Source of the DNA: Polynucleobacter sp. 73C-SIWE
Lineage (GTDB): Bacteria; Pseudomonadota; Gammaproteobacteria; Burkholderiales; Burkholderiaceae
Length of the DNA: 64,000 bases
NCBI RefSeq assembly: GCF_018882465.1
Contig: NZ_JACVOK010000002.1
Location: 310,001-374,000, forward strand
Direction of reading: 5' to 3'
Positions 57,497 through 64,000 of the stretch are shown in pieces; position 1 is the stretch's first letter, and each line of letters begins with the position of its first letter. The notes under the pieces were generated by a model that did not search any database, had not been told where the DNA came from, and saw only the letters and a program-made list of their open reading frames with translations. The translations under genes and the position numbers were made by a program.

Positions 57497-59952
57497 TGGC
57501 AACCAAGAAAACTCCAGGCAAAAAACCTGCTGCAGAGCAAGCGGATTTGTTTTCCAGTCCAATAGAGATGGATATCGTTGAGATAAACGAAGCACCTAGA
57601 GTCAGTACATCTCCTCAGGGTCCCAAGGGCCCGAGCGATCCTCATGATCCTAAAACAATGGATCTGAACGAAGACAACAAAGATAGTTTGACCTTAGCTG
57701 TTTACGCAGAGCGCGCTTATCTTGATTACGCCATTAGCGTTGTCAAAGGCCGTGCACTTCCAGAAGTGGCTGATGGTCAGAAGCCAGTTCAACGCCGTAT
57801 TTTGTTCTCTATGAATGAAATGGGCCTGCGTGCTGATGCTAAGCCAGTAAAGAGTGCCCGGGTAGTCGGTGATGTATTGGGCAAGTTTCATCCGCACGGA
57901 GATCAATCTGCTTATGACGCATTAGTGCGTTTGGCGCAAAGCTTCTCATTGCGCTACCCCTTAATTGATGGCCAAGGTAACTTCGGCTCACGGGATGGTG
58001 ATGGTGCTGCCGCAATGCGCTACACCGAAGCACGCCTCACCAAGATTGCTGGTTTGCTATTAAGTGAAATCGATGAAGGAACGGTTGATTTTGCGCCTAA
58101 CTATGATGGCTCATTTCAGGAGCCTAAGTTATTGCCAGCACGTCTGCCATTTGTTCTTTTAAATGGTGCATCTGGTATTGCCGTTGGTATGGCAACCGAG
58201 ATTCCTTCCCACAATTTACGTGAAGTTGCGAGCGCTGCAATTGCTTTAATGAAGTCTCCAAAGCTCTCAACCGCTGATTTGCTCAGCATCATGCCTGGCC
58301 CTGATTATCCGGGTGGCGGACAGATTATTTCCTCTTCAGCAGAGATTGCACAGATCTATGAAACCGGCCGTGGCAGCATTAAAGTGCGCGCTCGCTGGTC
58401 TGTTGAAGAGTTGGCTCGTGGTCAATGGCAGATCGTAGTCAATGAATTGCCTCCTGCAACTTCTTCTCAGCGTGTATTGCAAGAGATTGAAGAAATCACC
58501 AATCCAAAAGTGAAGGTAGGTAAAAAGACTCTCACGCCAGAGCAAAACAATCTCAAGTCCACCATTCTGAATGTCTTAGATGGCGTTCGCGATGAGTCCA
58601 GTAAAGATGCTGCAGTTCGTTTGGTGTTTGAGCCTAAGAGTAAAAATATTGATGTCAATGAATTCGTTAATCTTTTGCTAGCCCATACCTCCCTAGAATC
58701 CAATGCACCAATGAACTTGGTGATGATTGGCAATGATGGTCGTCCACGCCAAAAAGGTCTCAAAGAGATTCTGTCGGAGTGGGTTGAGTTTAGGGTTACT
58801 ACGGTTACCCGCCGCACCCAGTATCGCTTGGGTAAAGTGAAAGACCGCATGCACATATTGGAAGGGCGCTTAATCGTTCTTCTCAATATTGATAAGGTCA
58901 TCAAGATCATTCGCAATAGCGATGAGCCAAAGACTGATCTGATTAAAGAATTCAAACTCTCCGATCGCCAAGCTGAAGATATTCTGGATATCCGTTTGCG
59001 TCAATTGGCGCGTCTTGAAGGTATCAAGATTGAGCAAGAGCTTAAAGAACTCAAAGCTGAGCGAGATGATTTAGAGGGCTTGCTCCAGAGTGATACAACA
59101 CTGCGTAAGCGCATTGTGAAAGAAATCGAATCTGATATGAAGGACTTTGGCGACGATCGTCGCACCTTGATTCAGGAAGATAAGCGCGCTATTGCAGAAA
59201 CCAAAGTAATCGATGAACCAGTGACGGTGATCGTTTCTCAAAAAGGTTGGGTACGGGTGCGTCAGGGTCATGAGCATGACCCAACTCAATTTAGCTTTAA
59301 GGCAGGTGATGCTATGTATGACACCTTTGAGGTGCGTACGGTTGATGTTATGCAAGGCTTTGGTAGTGATGGGCGTGTGTATACGGTGCCCGTCAGTGAG
59401 TTGCCAGGAGCTCGTGGTGATGGTTCGCCATTAACTAGTTTTGTTAATTTGGCCCCTGGTTCGCAAATGGTTACTTACTATGCTGGTCAGCCAGATGATT
59501 TAGTGTTGCTCTCTACTAAAGCAGGTTATGGCTTCTTAGCGAATGTGGCCGACATGAGTACCCGCAATAAAGCAGGAAAATCTTTTGTGAGTATTGATGC
59601 CAAGGTTGCTGGCGACGCGCCTTTGGATGCAGTCAAAGTTAAGGTTGGCATGAAGCATGTTGCCTGCTTGTCACAAGCCTCTAAATTATTGGTATTTCCA
59701 TTAGATGAACTAAAGCGTTTACCTACTGGTGGTAAAGGCGTGATCTTGATGGGTCTAGACGATAAAGAATTCTTGGCTTCAGCTATCGCGGTTGGTCCGA
59801 ATGGCGCTACTTATGCTGGTGCTGGCCGTGCCGGTAAACCAACAGAACTCAATTTAGATGCGAAGACGCTCAAATCATTTGCTGGTAATCGTGCACGCAA
59901 AGGACACTTTGTTGAGCCACGCCTGAAAGATGGCAAGTTGAAGGCGAATTAA
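57496..59952 (+). CDS. parC: DNA topoisomerase IV subunit A
   Basis: An 818-residue cleavage subunit. After a low-complexity lead of about 60 residues it has [20 protein letters not shown], the quinolone-region [17 protein letters not shown] and the catalytic tyrosine in [28 protein letters not shown] and C-terminal beta-pinwheel repeats follow. The N-terminal extension before the usual start is Pro/Gly-rich and charged. It overlaps parE by one base (TAATG). Confidence 0.95.
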   Translation: MATKKTPGKKPAAEQADLFSSPIEMDIVEINEAPRVSTSPQGPKGPSDPHDPKTMDLNEDNKDSLTLAVYAERAYLDYAISVVKGRALPEVADGQKPVQRRILFSMNEMGLRADAKPVKSARVVGDVLGKFHPHGDQSAYDALVRLAQSFSLRYPLIDGQGNFGSRDGDGAAAMRYTEARLTKIAGLLLSEIDEGTVDFAPNYDGSFQEPKLLPARLPFVLLNGASGIAVGMATEIPSHNLREVASAAIALMKSPKLSTADLLSIMPGPDYPGGGQIISSSAEIAQIYETGRGSIKVRARWSVEELARGQWQIVVNELPPATSSQRVLQEIEEITNPKVKVGKKTLTPEQNNLKSTILNVLDGVRDESSKDAAVRLVFEPKSKNIDVNEFVNLLLAHTSLESNAPMNLVMIGNDGRPRQKGLKEILSEWVEFRVTTVTRRTQYRLGKVKDRMHILEGRLIVLLNIDKVIKIIRNSDEPKTDLIKEFKLSDRQAEDILDIRLRQLARLEGIKIEQELKELKAERDDLEGLLQSDTTLRKRIVKEIESDMKDFGDDRRTLIQEDKRAIAETKVIDEPVTVIVSQKGWVRVRQGHEHDPTQFSFKAGDAMYDTFEVRTVDVMQGFGSDGRVYTVPVSELPGARGDGSPLTSFVNLAPGSQMVTYYAGQPDDLVLLSTKAGYGFLANVADMSTRNKAGKSFVSIDAKVAGDAPLDAVKVKVGMKHVACLSQASKLLVFPLDELKRLPTGGKGVILMGLDDKEFLASAIAVGPNGATYAGAGRAGKPTELNLDAKTLKSFAGNRARKGHFVEPRLKDGKLKAN

Positions 59953-59967
59953 GTAAACCAGAAAAAA

Positions 59968-60927
59968 TTAGTTTTTCTTGGGAACGCTAATGCCGTATTT
60001 AACGGCTATCACCTCGGCCAGAATCGATACCGCGATCTCTGGCGGGGTAAGTGCCCCGATATAAAGTCCCACAGGCCCATGCAGCTTATCAATCTGTTCT
60101 TGGTTGAGATCGAATTCTAAAAGTCGCTCTTTGCGTTTTTGAGTGTTCTTGCGACTTCCTAATGCGCCGACATAAAAGGCAGAAGATTTGAGGGCCTCCA
60201 TGAGCGCCATGTCATCTAACTTTGGATCATGAGTGAGTGCTACGACCGCTGTATGTGGATCAACCCCAATCTCAAGCAATACATCATCTGGCATACCTTT
60301 AAAGAAAATAATATCGTCACGATTTAAGCCTTCGGCATATTCTTCACGAGGGTCAATCACAATCACCTCAAAATCAGATGCAAGGGCAAAGTCTGCTGTG
60401 TAGAGCGACAGTTGGCCAGCACCAATAATGATCATGCGCCAACGTGGCCCGTAAGTGGTTTGCATTTCTTGATCGTTGCAAACAAATTCATCATGACGTG
60501 AACCGTCACTTAAAGTCGATTTGCCTGTACTTAGATTTACTGTGCGGCGGGTGATTTGATGAGAGGAGATTTGCTCAAGCAGTCTTTCTAGCATTGCAAG
60601 TTCTGGTTTTGGCTCAACCAATAGTCTTAAGGTTCCACCACAGGGAAGACCAAAGCGAGCAGCTTCTTGCTGGCTCACTCCATACACCACCATTTCAGGG
60701 GTGTTCCTTGTCAAAATTTCTGTTTGTACGCGACGAATTAAATCATCTTCAACGCAGCCGCCCGATACAGAGCCCGATACCTGGCCATCATCCCGAATGG
60801 CAAGCCATGAGCCAATGGGTCTTGGAGCAGAACCCCAAGTCTGCACCACTGTTGCAATCGCTACTGAGTGGCCAGCTTTAAGCCAGCTAACGGCAGATTG
60901 GAGGACGCTTAAATCAGTACTATTCAT
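59968..60927 (-). CDS. XdhC family molybdenum cofactor insertion protein
   Basis: A 319-residue protein. The N-terminal XdhC/CoxI domain shows TWGSAPRPIGSWLAI and SVSGGCVEDDL with the conserved cysteine. A C-terminal Rossmann domain has IIGAGQLSLYTADFALASDF and VGALGSRKNTQKRKERL. XdhC-type proteins bind and protect the sulfurated cofactor and hand it to xanthine dehydrogenase-family enzymes. No such enzyme is beside it, but one lies about 27 kb upstream. Divergent from the MocA-like gene. Confidence 0.9.
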   Translation of the reverse strand: MNSTDLSVLQSAVSWLKAGHSVAIATVVQTWGSAPRPIGSWLAIRDDGQVSGSVSGGCVEDDLIRRVQTEILTRNTPEMVVYGVSQQEAARFGLPCGGTLRLLVEPKPELAMLERLLEQISSHQITRRTVNLSTGKSTLSDGSRHDEFVCNDQEMQTTYGPRWRMIIIGAGQLSLYTADFALASDFEVIVIDPREEYAEGLNRDDIIFFKGMPDDVLLEIGVDPHTAVVALTHDPKLDDMALMEALKSSAFYVGALGSRKNTQKRKERLLEFDLNQEQIDKLHGPVGLYIGALTPPEIAVSILAEVIAVKYGISVPKKN

Positions 60928-60983
60928 GCTGTGTTTTTGTCTTTATCGTTTATTTTTCTAATTTCCTATTTATTATCACGCTA

Positions 60984-61634
60984 ATGACGTCTTTAGGTAA
61001 GCAACCCAGCTCCCCTCATCTTCGCCTGGCAGTGCTATTGCTTGCCGCAGGTGAGGGCAGTCGCCTGGGTTCAATTCCTAAGGCACTTCTGCAAAAAGAG
61101 GGCAAAAGCCTCTTAAGTCACTTCTGTCATTCACTTGAGGCATCCTCCCCAATGGAATTTCTTGTTGTCACTGGTTTTCATGAAGAGGCGATTGAGGCAG
61201 AGTTAAAACAGCGCCGGCAGGATCATGATTTACCAATTCAATCGGTACTCAATCCGCATCCTAAATTGGGACAGTCATCTTCTGTGCGTCTCGGTCTTGA
61301 GAATTTAAAAAGTGATTACGAGGTTCTACTGGTAGCACTATGTGATCAACCATTGGTGGGTAGCAATGAGATTGATGCATTACTCAGGCAATTTGAACAA
61401 CGTGATCAACACAAAGAAGTAATATTGCCCATGGTAGGGCAACAGCGCGGGAACCCAGTGGTGTTTTCACGCAAAGTAATCAGAGATATTTTGGCGATTC
61501 CAGAAATGGTATGCAGGCCCTTTATGGATCAGAATCCAGAGCTGGTGCAGATTTTTGCTACGGATAATCAGGCTTATATTGCTGATGTTGACACCGATGC
61601 CGACATCAGCAAGTTTGATTTGCAACGTACTTGA
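60984..61634 (+). CDS. MocA/MobA-like molybdenum cofactor nucleotidyltransferase
   Basis: A 216-residue NTP-transferase: LAVLLLAAGEGSRLGSIPKA at the start, EVLLVALCDQPLVG and the C-terminal ADVDTDADI. The leading GEGSRLG and CDQP motifs fit MocA, which adds CMP to molybdopterin to make the cytosine dinucleotide used by CO dehydrogenase/xanthine dehydrogenase-type enzymes. Divergence from xdhC (57 bp apart) supports this role. Confidence 0.87.
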   Translation: MTSLGKQPSSPHLRLAVLLLAAGEGSRLGSIPKALLQKEGKSLLSHFCHSLEASSPMEFLVVTGFHEEAIEAELKQRRQDHDLPIQSVLNPHPKLGQSSSVRLGLENLKSDYEVLLVALCDQPLVGSNEIDALLRQFEQRDQHKEVILPMVGQQRGNPVVFSRKVIRDILAIPEMVCRPFMDQNPELVQIFATDNQAYIADVDTDADISKFDLQRT

Positions 61635-61636
61635 AT

Positions 61637-62095
61637 TTAGATCTCAGCAATTAATTCAATTTCAACGCAAGCACCCAAGGGAATTTGAGTCACTCCAAAT
61701 GCACTTCGTGCGTGCTTGCCTGCATCCCCAAAAACTTCAAAAAGTAATTCGGAACAGCCATTAATTACTAAGTGTTGTTCAGTGTATTGATCGGTTGAAT
61801 TTACAAGACCCATCACCTTGACAATGCGTTTGACTTTATCTAATGAGCCTAAGTGACTCTGCAATGTAGACATCAAATCAATCGCAATTGATCTGGCCGC
61901 AGCTTTGCCGGCTTCGGTATCCATATCTTTACCTAACTTTCCAACCCAAGGTTTGCCATCTTTCTTAGCAATATGGCCAGATAGGAAAACGGTATTGCCT
62001 GAAGTGGCAGCCATGACATAAGCAGCGGCAGGGGGTCCAGCTGGGGGTAACTCAATCCCGAGGGATTTAAGGCGATCAAGGTAAGTATTGCTCAT
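61637..62095 (-). CDS. RidA family protein, long form
   Basis: A 152-residue YjgF/RidA-fold protein, with AAAYVMAATSGNTVFLSGHIAKKDGKPWVG at residues 23-52 (two parts) and ARSAFGVTQIPLGACVEIE near the end. It is longer than the 129-residue RidA at 27663-28052 and belongs to the YjgF-like subgroup with an N-terminal LKSLGIELP segment. Its enzymatic role is unknown. It is convergent with the MocA-like gene with a two-base gap. Confidence 0.86.
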   Translation of the reverse strand: MSNTYLDRLKSLGIELPPAGPPAAAYVMAATSGNTVFLSGHIAKKDGKPWVGKLGKDMDTEAGKAAARSIAIDLMSTLQSHLGSLDKVKRIVKVMGLVNSTDQYTEQHLVINGCSELLFEVFGDAGKHARSAFGVTQIPLGACVEIELIAEI

Positions 62096-62130
62096 GTTTT
62101 TGCATCCATATTAACTAGATGATGAATCTT

Positions 62131-62156
62131 ACTGGGAAGCGCTTTAGCCCAGTATT
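62131..62156. promoter_or_regulatory. Hairpin/dyad upstream of cytochrome genes
   Basis: ACTGGG and CCCAGT flank AAGCGCTT plus three bases, with ATTTTTC after the right arm. It lies between the divergent RidA and cytochrome genes, where a terminator is not expected. A TATACT at 62225-62230 may be the cytochrome promoter -10, but its -35 is poor. Confidence 0.35.
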
Positions 62157-62272
62157 TTTCTGTATTTTTACGGATTTTGCTTAGCCAAATGGCCTAAACA
62201 ATGGCTCTGGACGGCTCAGTCCGCTATACTCTTGCAGATTGATTTAAATCGAACTCATTAATACAGATTTCT

Positions 62273-62638
62273 ATGAAAAAACTAACAATTCTTCCTCAAT
62301 TGCTTCTTGCCTTTACTTTTGCGCTGACGGGTTTTGCTGCCCAAGCACAAGAAGTAAAAGGTAACGCTGCTGCTGGCAGTAGCAAGTCATGGCTTTGTGT
62401 TGGCTGCCACTCCATTCCTGAGTATCGTGCTGACTATCCTTTGGTTTATAAGGTTCCAATGTTGGGCGGCCAAAATGCAGCCTATATCGCTAGCTCTTTA
62501 GCCGCATACAAAAAGGGCGAAAGAAAGCATCCAACAATGCGCGCCATTGCAGGCAGCTTATCTGAGCAAGATATGGCTGATCTTGGCGAATACTATGCTG
62601 CGCAAACAGCCAGCTCACCTAACAACCCATTGAAGTGA
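62273..62638 (+). CDS. Single-heme cytochrome c, c4-like first half
   Basis: A 121-residue secreted protein. The signal peptide ends in GFAAQAQE. The heme site is CVGCH, and TMRAIAGSLSEQDMADLGEYYA supplies the probable methionine ligand, matching the fold of cytochrome c4 domains. It should carry electrons in the periplasm. It lies 13 bases before a second single-heme cytochrome gene. Confidence 0.9.
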   Translation: MKKLTILPQLLLAFTFALTGFAAQAQEVKGNAAAGSSKSWLCVGCHSIPEYRADYPLVYKVPMLGGQNAAYIASSLAAYKKGERKHPTMRAIAGSLSEQDMADLGEYYAAQTASSPNNPLK

Positions 62639-62651
62639 TAGAGGCACGTTT

Positions 62652-62996
62652 ATGAAATTCGCACTAATTACAGTATTTTTGCTTTCAAGCATTGGCATTT
62701 CAAATGCTGCTAGCGTAGATAAAGGTAAGGCACTTGTCGAGAAAGCCAATTGCGCCTCTTGTCATGGCGCTGGACTCAATACACCAATCTTGCCGGTTTA
62801 TCCAAAACTTGCAGGTCAATACTCGGACTATCTTTACTACGCACTAAAAGCGTACAAAGTAGGTAATGGCAATCCACAATATGGCCGTAATAACGCCATC
62901 ATGGGATCACAGGTTCAAGCCTTCTCTGATGCTGACATGCAGGACATTGCGGCTTACATTGCTTCTTTACCTGGAAACTTCGTTGTTAAGAAATAA
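62652..62996 (+). CDS. Single-heme cytochrome c, c4-like second half
   Basis: A 114-residue secreted protein with a signal peptide ending in GISNAA. The heme site is CASCHGAG, and YPKLAGQYSDYLYYAL is typical of c4/c5 domains. NAIMGSQVQAFSDADMQDIAAYIASL holds the methionine ligand. It forms an operon with the previous gene. A strong terminator follows. Confidence 0.9.
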   Translation: MKFALITVFLLSSIGISNAASVDKGKALVEKANCASCHGAGLNTPILPVYPKLAGQYSDYLYYALKAYKVGNGNPQYGRNNAIMGSQVQAFSDADMQDIAAYIASLPGNFVVKK

Positions 62997-63018
62997 GCTC
63001 TAGCAGTAGCAGACAAAG

Positions 63019-63048
63019 CAAAGGCTTAGAATATTCTTCTAAGCTTTT
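63019..63048. terminator. Rho-independent terminator after the cytochrome genes
   Basis: Perfect eight-pair stem GCTTAGAA / TTCTAAGC, loop TATTC, A's before and TTTTG after. It can serve both the cytochrome operon and the convergent gntR gene. Confidence 0.88.
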
Positions 63049-63068
63049 GTTCTTTATAGGGTTTACTT

Positions 63069-63707
63069 TTATCTGAGGGCTTCTAATCCACGGGCAAAGT
63101 GTTTTCTCATGGCCGCTTCTGCCGCTAATTCATCCCTTTTGAGAATTGCTCTGAGGATATCGCGATGCTCAACGAGTGAGGCCTGAAGTCTGCCGGTACT
63201 AGTTAATGAATCTTTGCGATGGAGCTTGAGCACTTTCCGTAAATCTGCAATCACGCCATTCATCCAACGATTTCCAGCAATTTCTTGAATAAGCTCATGA
63301 AATTTGCCATTAATCTCGAAGAATTGCTCAATATCTCGGTCTGCAGCAGCTTTTTCTAGGCGGTGGTGCAGGTGGTCTAGGAGGTTTAATTCATCCTCAG
63401 TGGCCTTAAGGGCAGATTCTTTAGCTGCCTGACACTCTAAAAGTGATAAGACCGTGAAGATTTGCTCTAAATCACCGCGATTGACTTCTGTAACGTAGGC
63501 GCCTCTGCGCATCTTGATGGTGATAAGCCCCTCAGAAGCCAATACCTTGATGGCTTCACGCATTGGTGTTCTGCTAATCCCAAATTGCTCAGCAAGAGAC
63601 TGCTCATCCAACCAGCTTCCTGGCGCTAATTGCTTGCTAAATATCTGCTCCCTTAGTCTGTCGGCTACGTCTTCATATAGGGGTCGATTAATTAGTTTTG
63701 TATTCAT
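63069..63707 (-). CDS. GntR family transcriptional regulator, FCD type
   Basis: A regulator of about 212 residues. The winged HTH has PLYEDVADRLREQIFSKQL, SLAEQFGISRTPMREAIKVL and GLITIKMRRGAYV. The C-terminal part (residues 75-205) is an all-helical FCD ligand-binding domain. The frame opens with a TTG at 63734, but the ATG at 63707 fits the family start and lies about 12 bases after a good -10, so the mRNA is nearly leaderless. It is divergent from the methylmalonyl-CoA mutase gene and probably controls it. Confidence 0.88.
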   Translation of the reverse strand: MNTKLINRPLYEDVADRLREQIFSKQLAPGSWLDEQSLAEQFGISRTPMREAIKVLASEGLITIKMRRGAYVTEVNRGDLEQIFTVLSLLECQAAKESALKATEDELNLLDHLHHRLEKAAADRDIEQFFEINGKFHELIQEIAGNRWMNGVIADLRKVLKLHRKDSLTSTGRLQASLVEHRDILRAILKRDELAAEAAMRKHFARGLEALR

Positions 63708-63749
63708 AATTATGAATACATGATAGCTGGACAAATTCTAAATAGTCAA
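63699..63749 (-). promoter_or_regulatory. gntR promoter with 22-bp palindromic operator
   Basis: On the minus strand TTGACT (63749-63744) and TATCAT (63725-63720) are 18 bases apart. A perfect 22-bp palindrome, half-site TGTATTCATAA followed by its exact complement, spans 63699-63720. It covers the expected transcription start and the ATG of gntR. A GntR-type protein bound there would stop its own transcription. Confidence 0.72.
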
Positions 63750-63800
63750 GCAGAATTAGAGGAATTAGGTGCAATGCAACAAATTTACCAGGAGTGTTTC

Positions 63801-64000
63801 GTGAGTTCAGAAATCAACGGTTCATCAAAAAATTCATGGCCGGCAGTTCCAGAATCGAATTTGGATGCCTGGAAAAAGTCAGCCCAGAAATCTGCACCGA
63901 ATGGTGATGTTGAGAAACTGGGTTGGAATACGCCTGACGGTATTCAATTAAAAGCGCTGTATACGTCTGCAGATACCGAAGGCTTGAACTATACAAATAC
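63801..64000 (+). CDS. scpA: Methylmalonyl-CoA mutase, N-terminal fragment
   Basis: The first 66 codons of a gene that leaves the window. GTG at 63801 is preceded by AGGAG with a six-base spacer. The fragment reads WPAVPESNLDAWKKSAQKSA and then GWNTPDGIQLKALYTSADTE, which resembles the N-terminus of adenosylcobalamin-dependent methylmalonyl-CoA mutase large chains (WNTPEGI, LKALYT). The GntR neighbour is common for this locus. The call rests on a short segment. Confidence 0.8.
   Translation, partial: MSSEINGSSKNSWPAVPESNLDAWKKSAQKSAPNGDVEKLGWNTPDGIQLKALYTSADTEGLNYTN

Noticed and set aside
58467..58955. 162-codon open frame antisense to parC
   Set aside because: It lies wholly opposite a conserved gene, has no ribosome-binding site of note and no recognisable protein features; it is a shadow of parC codon use.

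Overview
The window is a gene-dense stretch of a betaproteobacterial chromosome. Gene content and protein style (ihfA followed by a MerR-type regulator, sucA-sucB-lpd-zapE, a ThiE with a long N-terminal extension, a phasin, a Bug-type solute receptor, mid-40s GC by eye) point to Burkholderiaceae, most likely a freshwater Polynucleobacter-like bacterium. This assignment is recognition of the proteins, not a database result. Almost all of the window is ordinary chromosomal backbone. I see no insertion sequence, prophage, integrase, CRISPR array or replication origin.

Layout. 1-2.3 kb: end of pheT, ihfA, a MerR regulator, tRNA-Pro(GGG), a thioesterase and an H-NS family protein. 2.3-9.9 kb: an HTH/receiver-like regulator divergent from the 2-oxoglutarate dehydrogenase operon sucA-sucB-lpd, then zapE. 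10-27.3 kb: housekeeping genes, namely a PHP phosphatase, trpS, a methyltransferase, dapA-bamC, a small lipoprotein, a RoxA-type oxygenase, slyD, cysE, trmJ, suhB, the ppiB-lpxH group, cysS, an AlkA-like glycosylase, accA, tilS and lysC, closed by tRNA-Ser(GCT). 27.6-34 kb: a minus-strand catabolic operon (alpha/beta hydrolase, CoxG-, CoxM-, CoxL- and CoxS-like molybdenum hydroxylase proteins, Bug receptor, RidA). It has an unexplained structured leader and lies divergent from a solute-binding protein that lacks a signal peptide. 35-38 kb: a phasin and a run of small stress or envelope proteins. These include a 59-residue HTH/zinc-ribbon protein, a small secreted protein, a zinc-ribbon/Smr protein and the DUF883-YqjE-YqjK trio.

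38-45.5 kb: adenine salvage (apt and a divergent nucleosidase), fadD, a sugar-acid dehydratase of the IlvD/Edd family, an outer-membrane barrel with a membrane partner, trhP and tRNA-Asn(GTT). 45.5-52.5 kb: thiamine biosynthesis, with thiD convergent to thiC-thiO-thiS-thiG-thiE under a TPP riboswitch, followed by a DUF4743/Nudix protein probably connected to thiamine metabolism. 52.7-60 kb: tRNA-Arg(CCT), an MFS transporter with a translationally coupled 46-residue membrane protein, a class III CoA-transferase, and parE-parC. 60-64 kb: XdhC and a MocA-like nucleotidyltransferase (molybdenum cofactor maturation), a second RidA, two single-heme cytochromes c, and a GntR regulator that faces the start of a methylmalonyl-CoA mutase gene.

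Connections. The molybdenum hydroxylase at 29-33 kb needs the cofactor that XdhC and the MocA-like enzyme at 60-61.6 kb would supply. The Nudix protein fits clean-up of damaged thiamine diphosphate beside the thi operon. The nucleosidase and Apt form an adenine-recycling pair. The most unusual signals are the leader hairpins upstream of the molybdenum hydroxylase operon, the double base-pairing options around the thiC start, the 22-bp palindrome over the gntR start, and two small proteins under 60 residues that simple length filters would miss.
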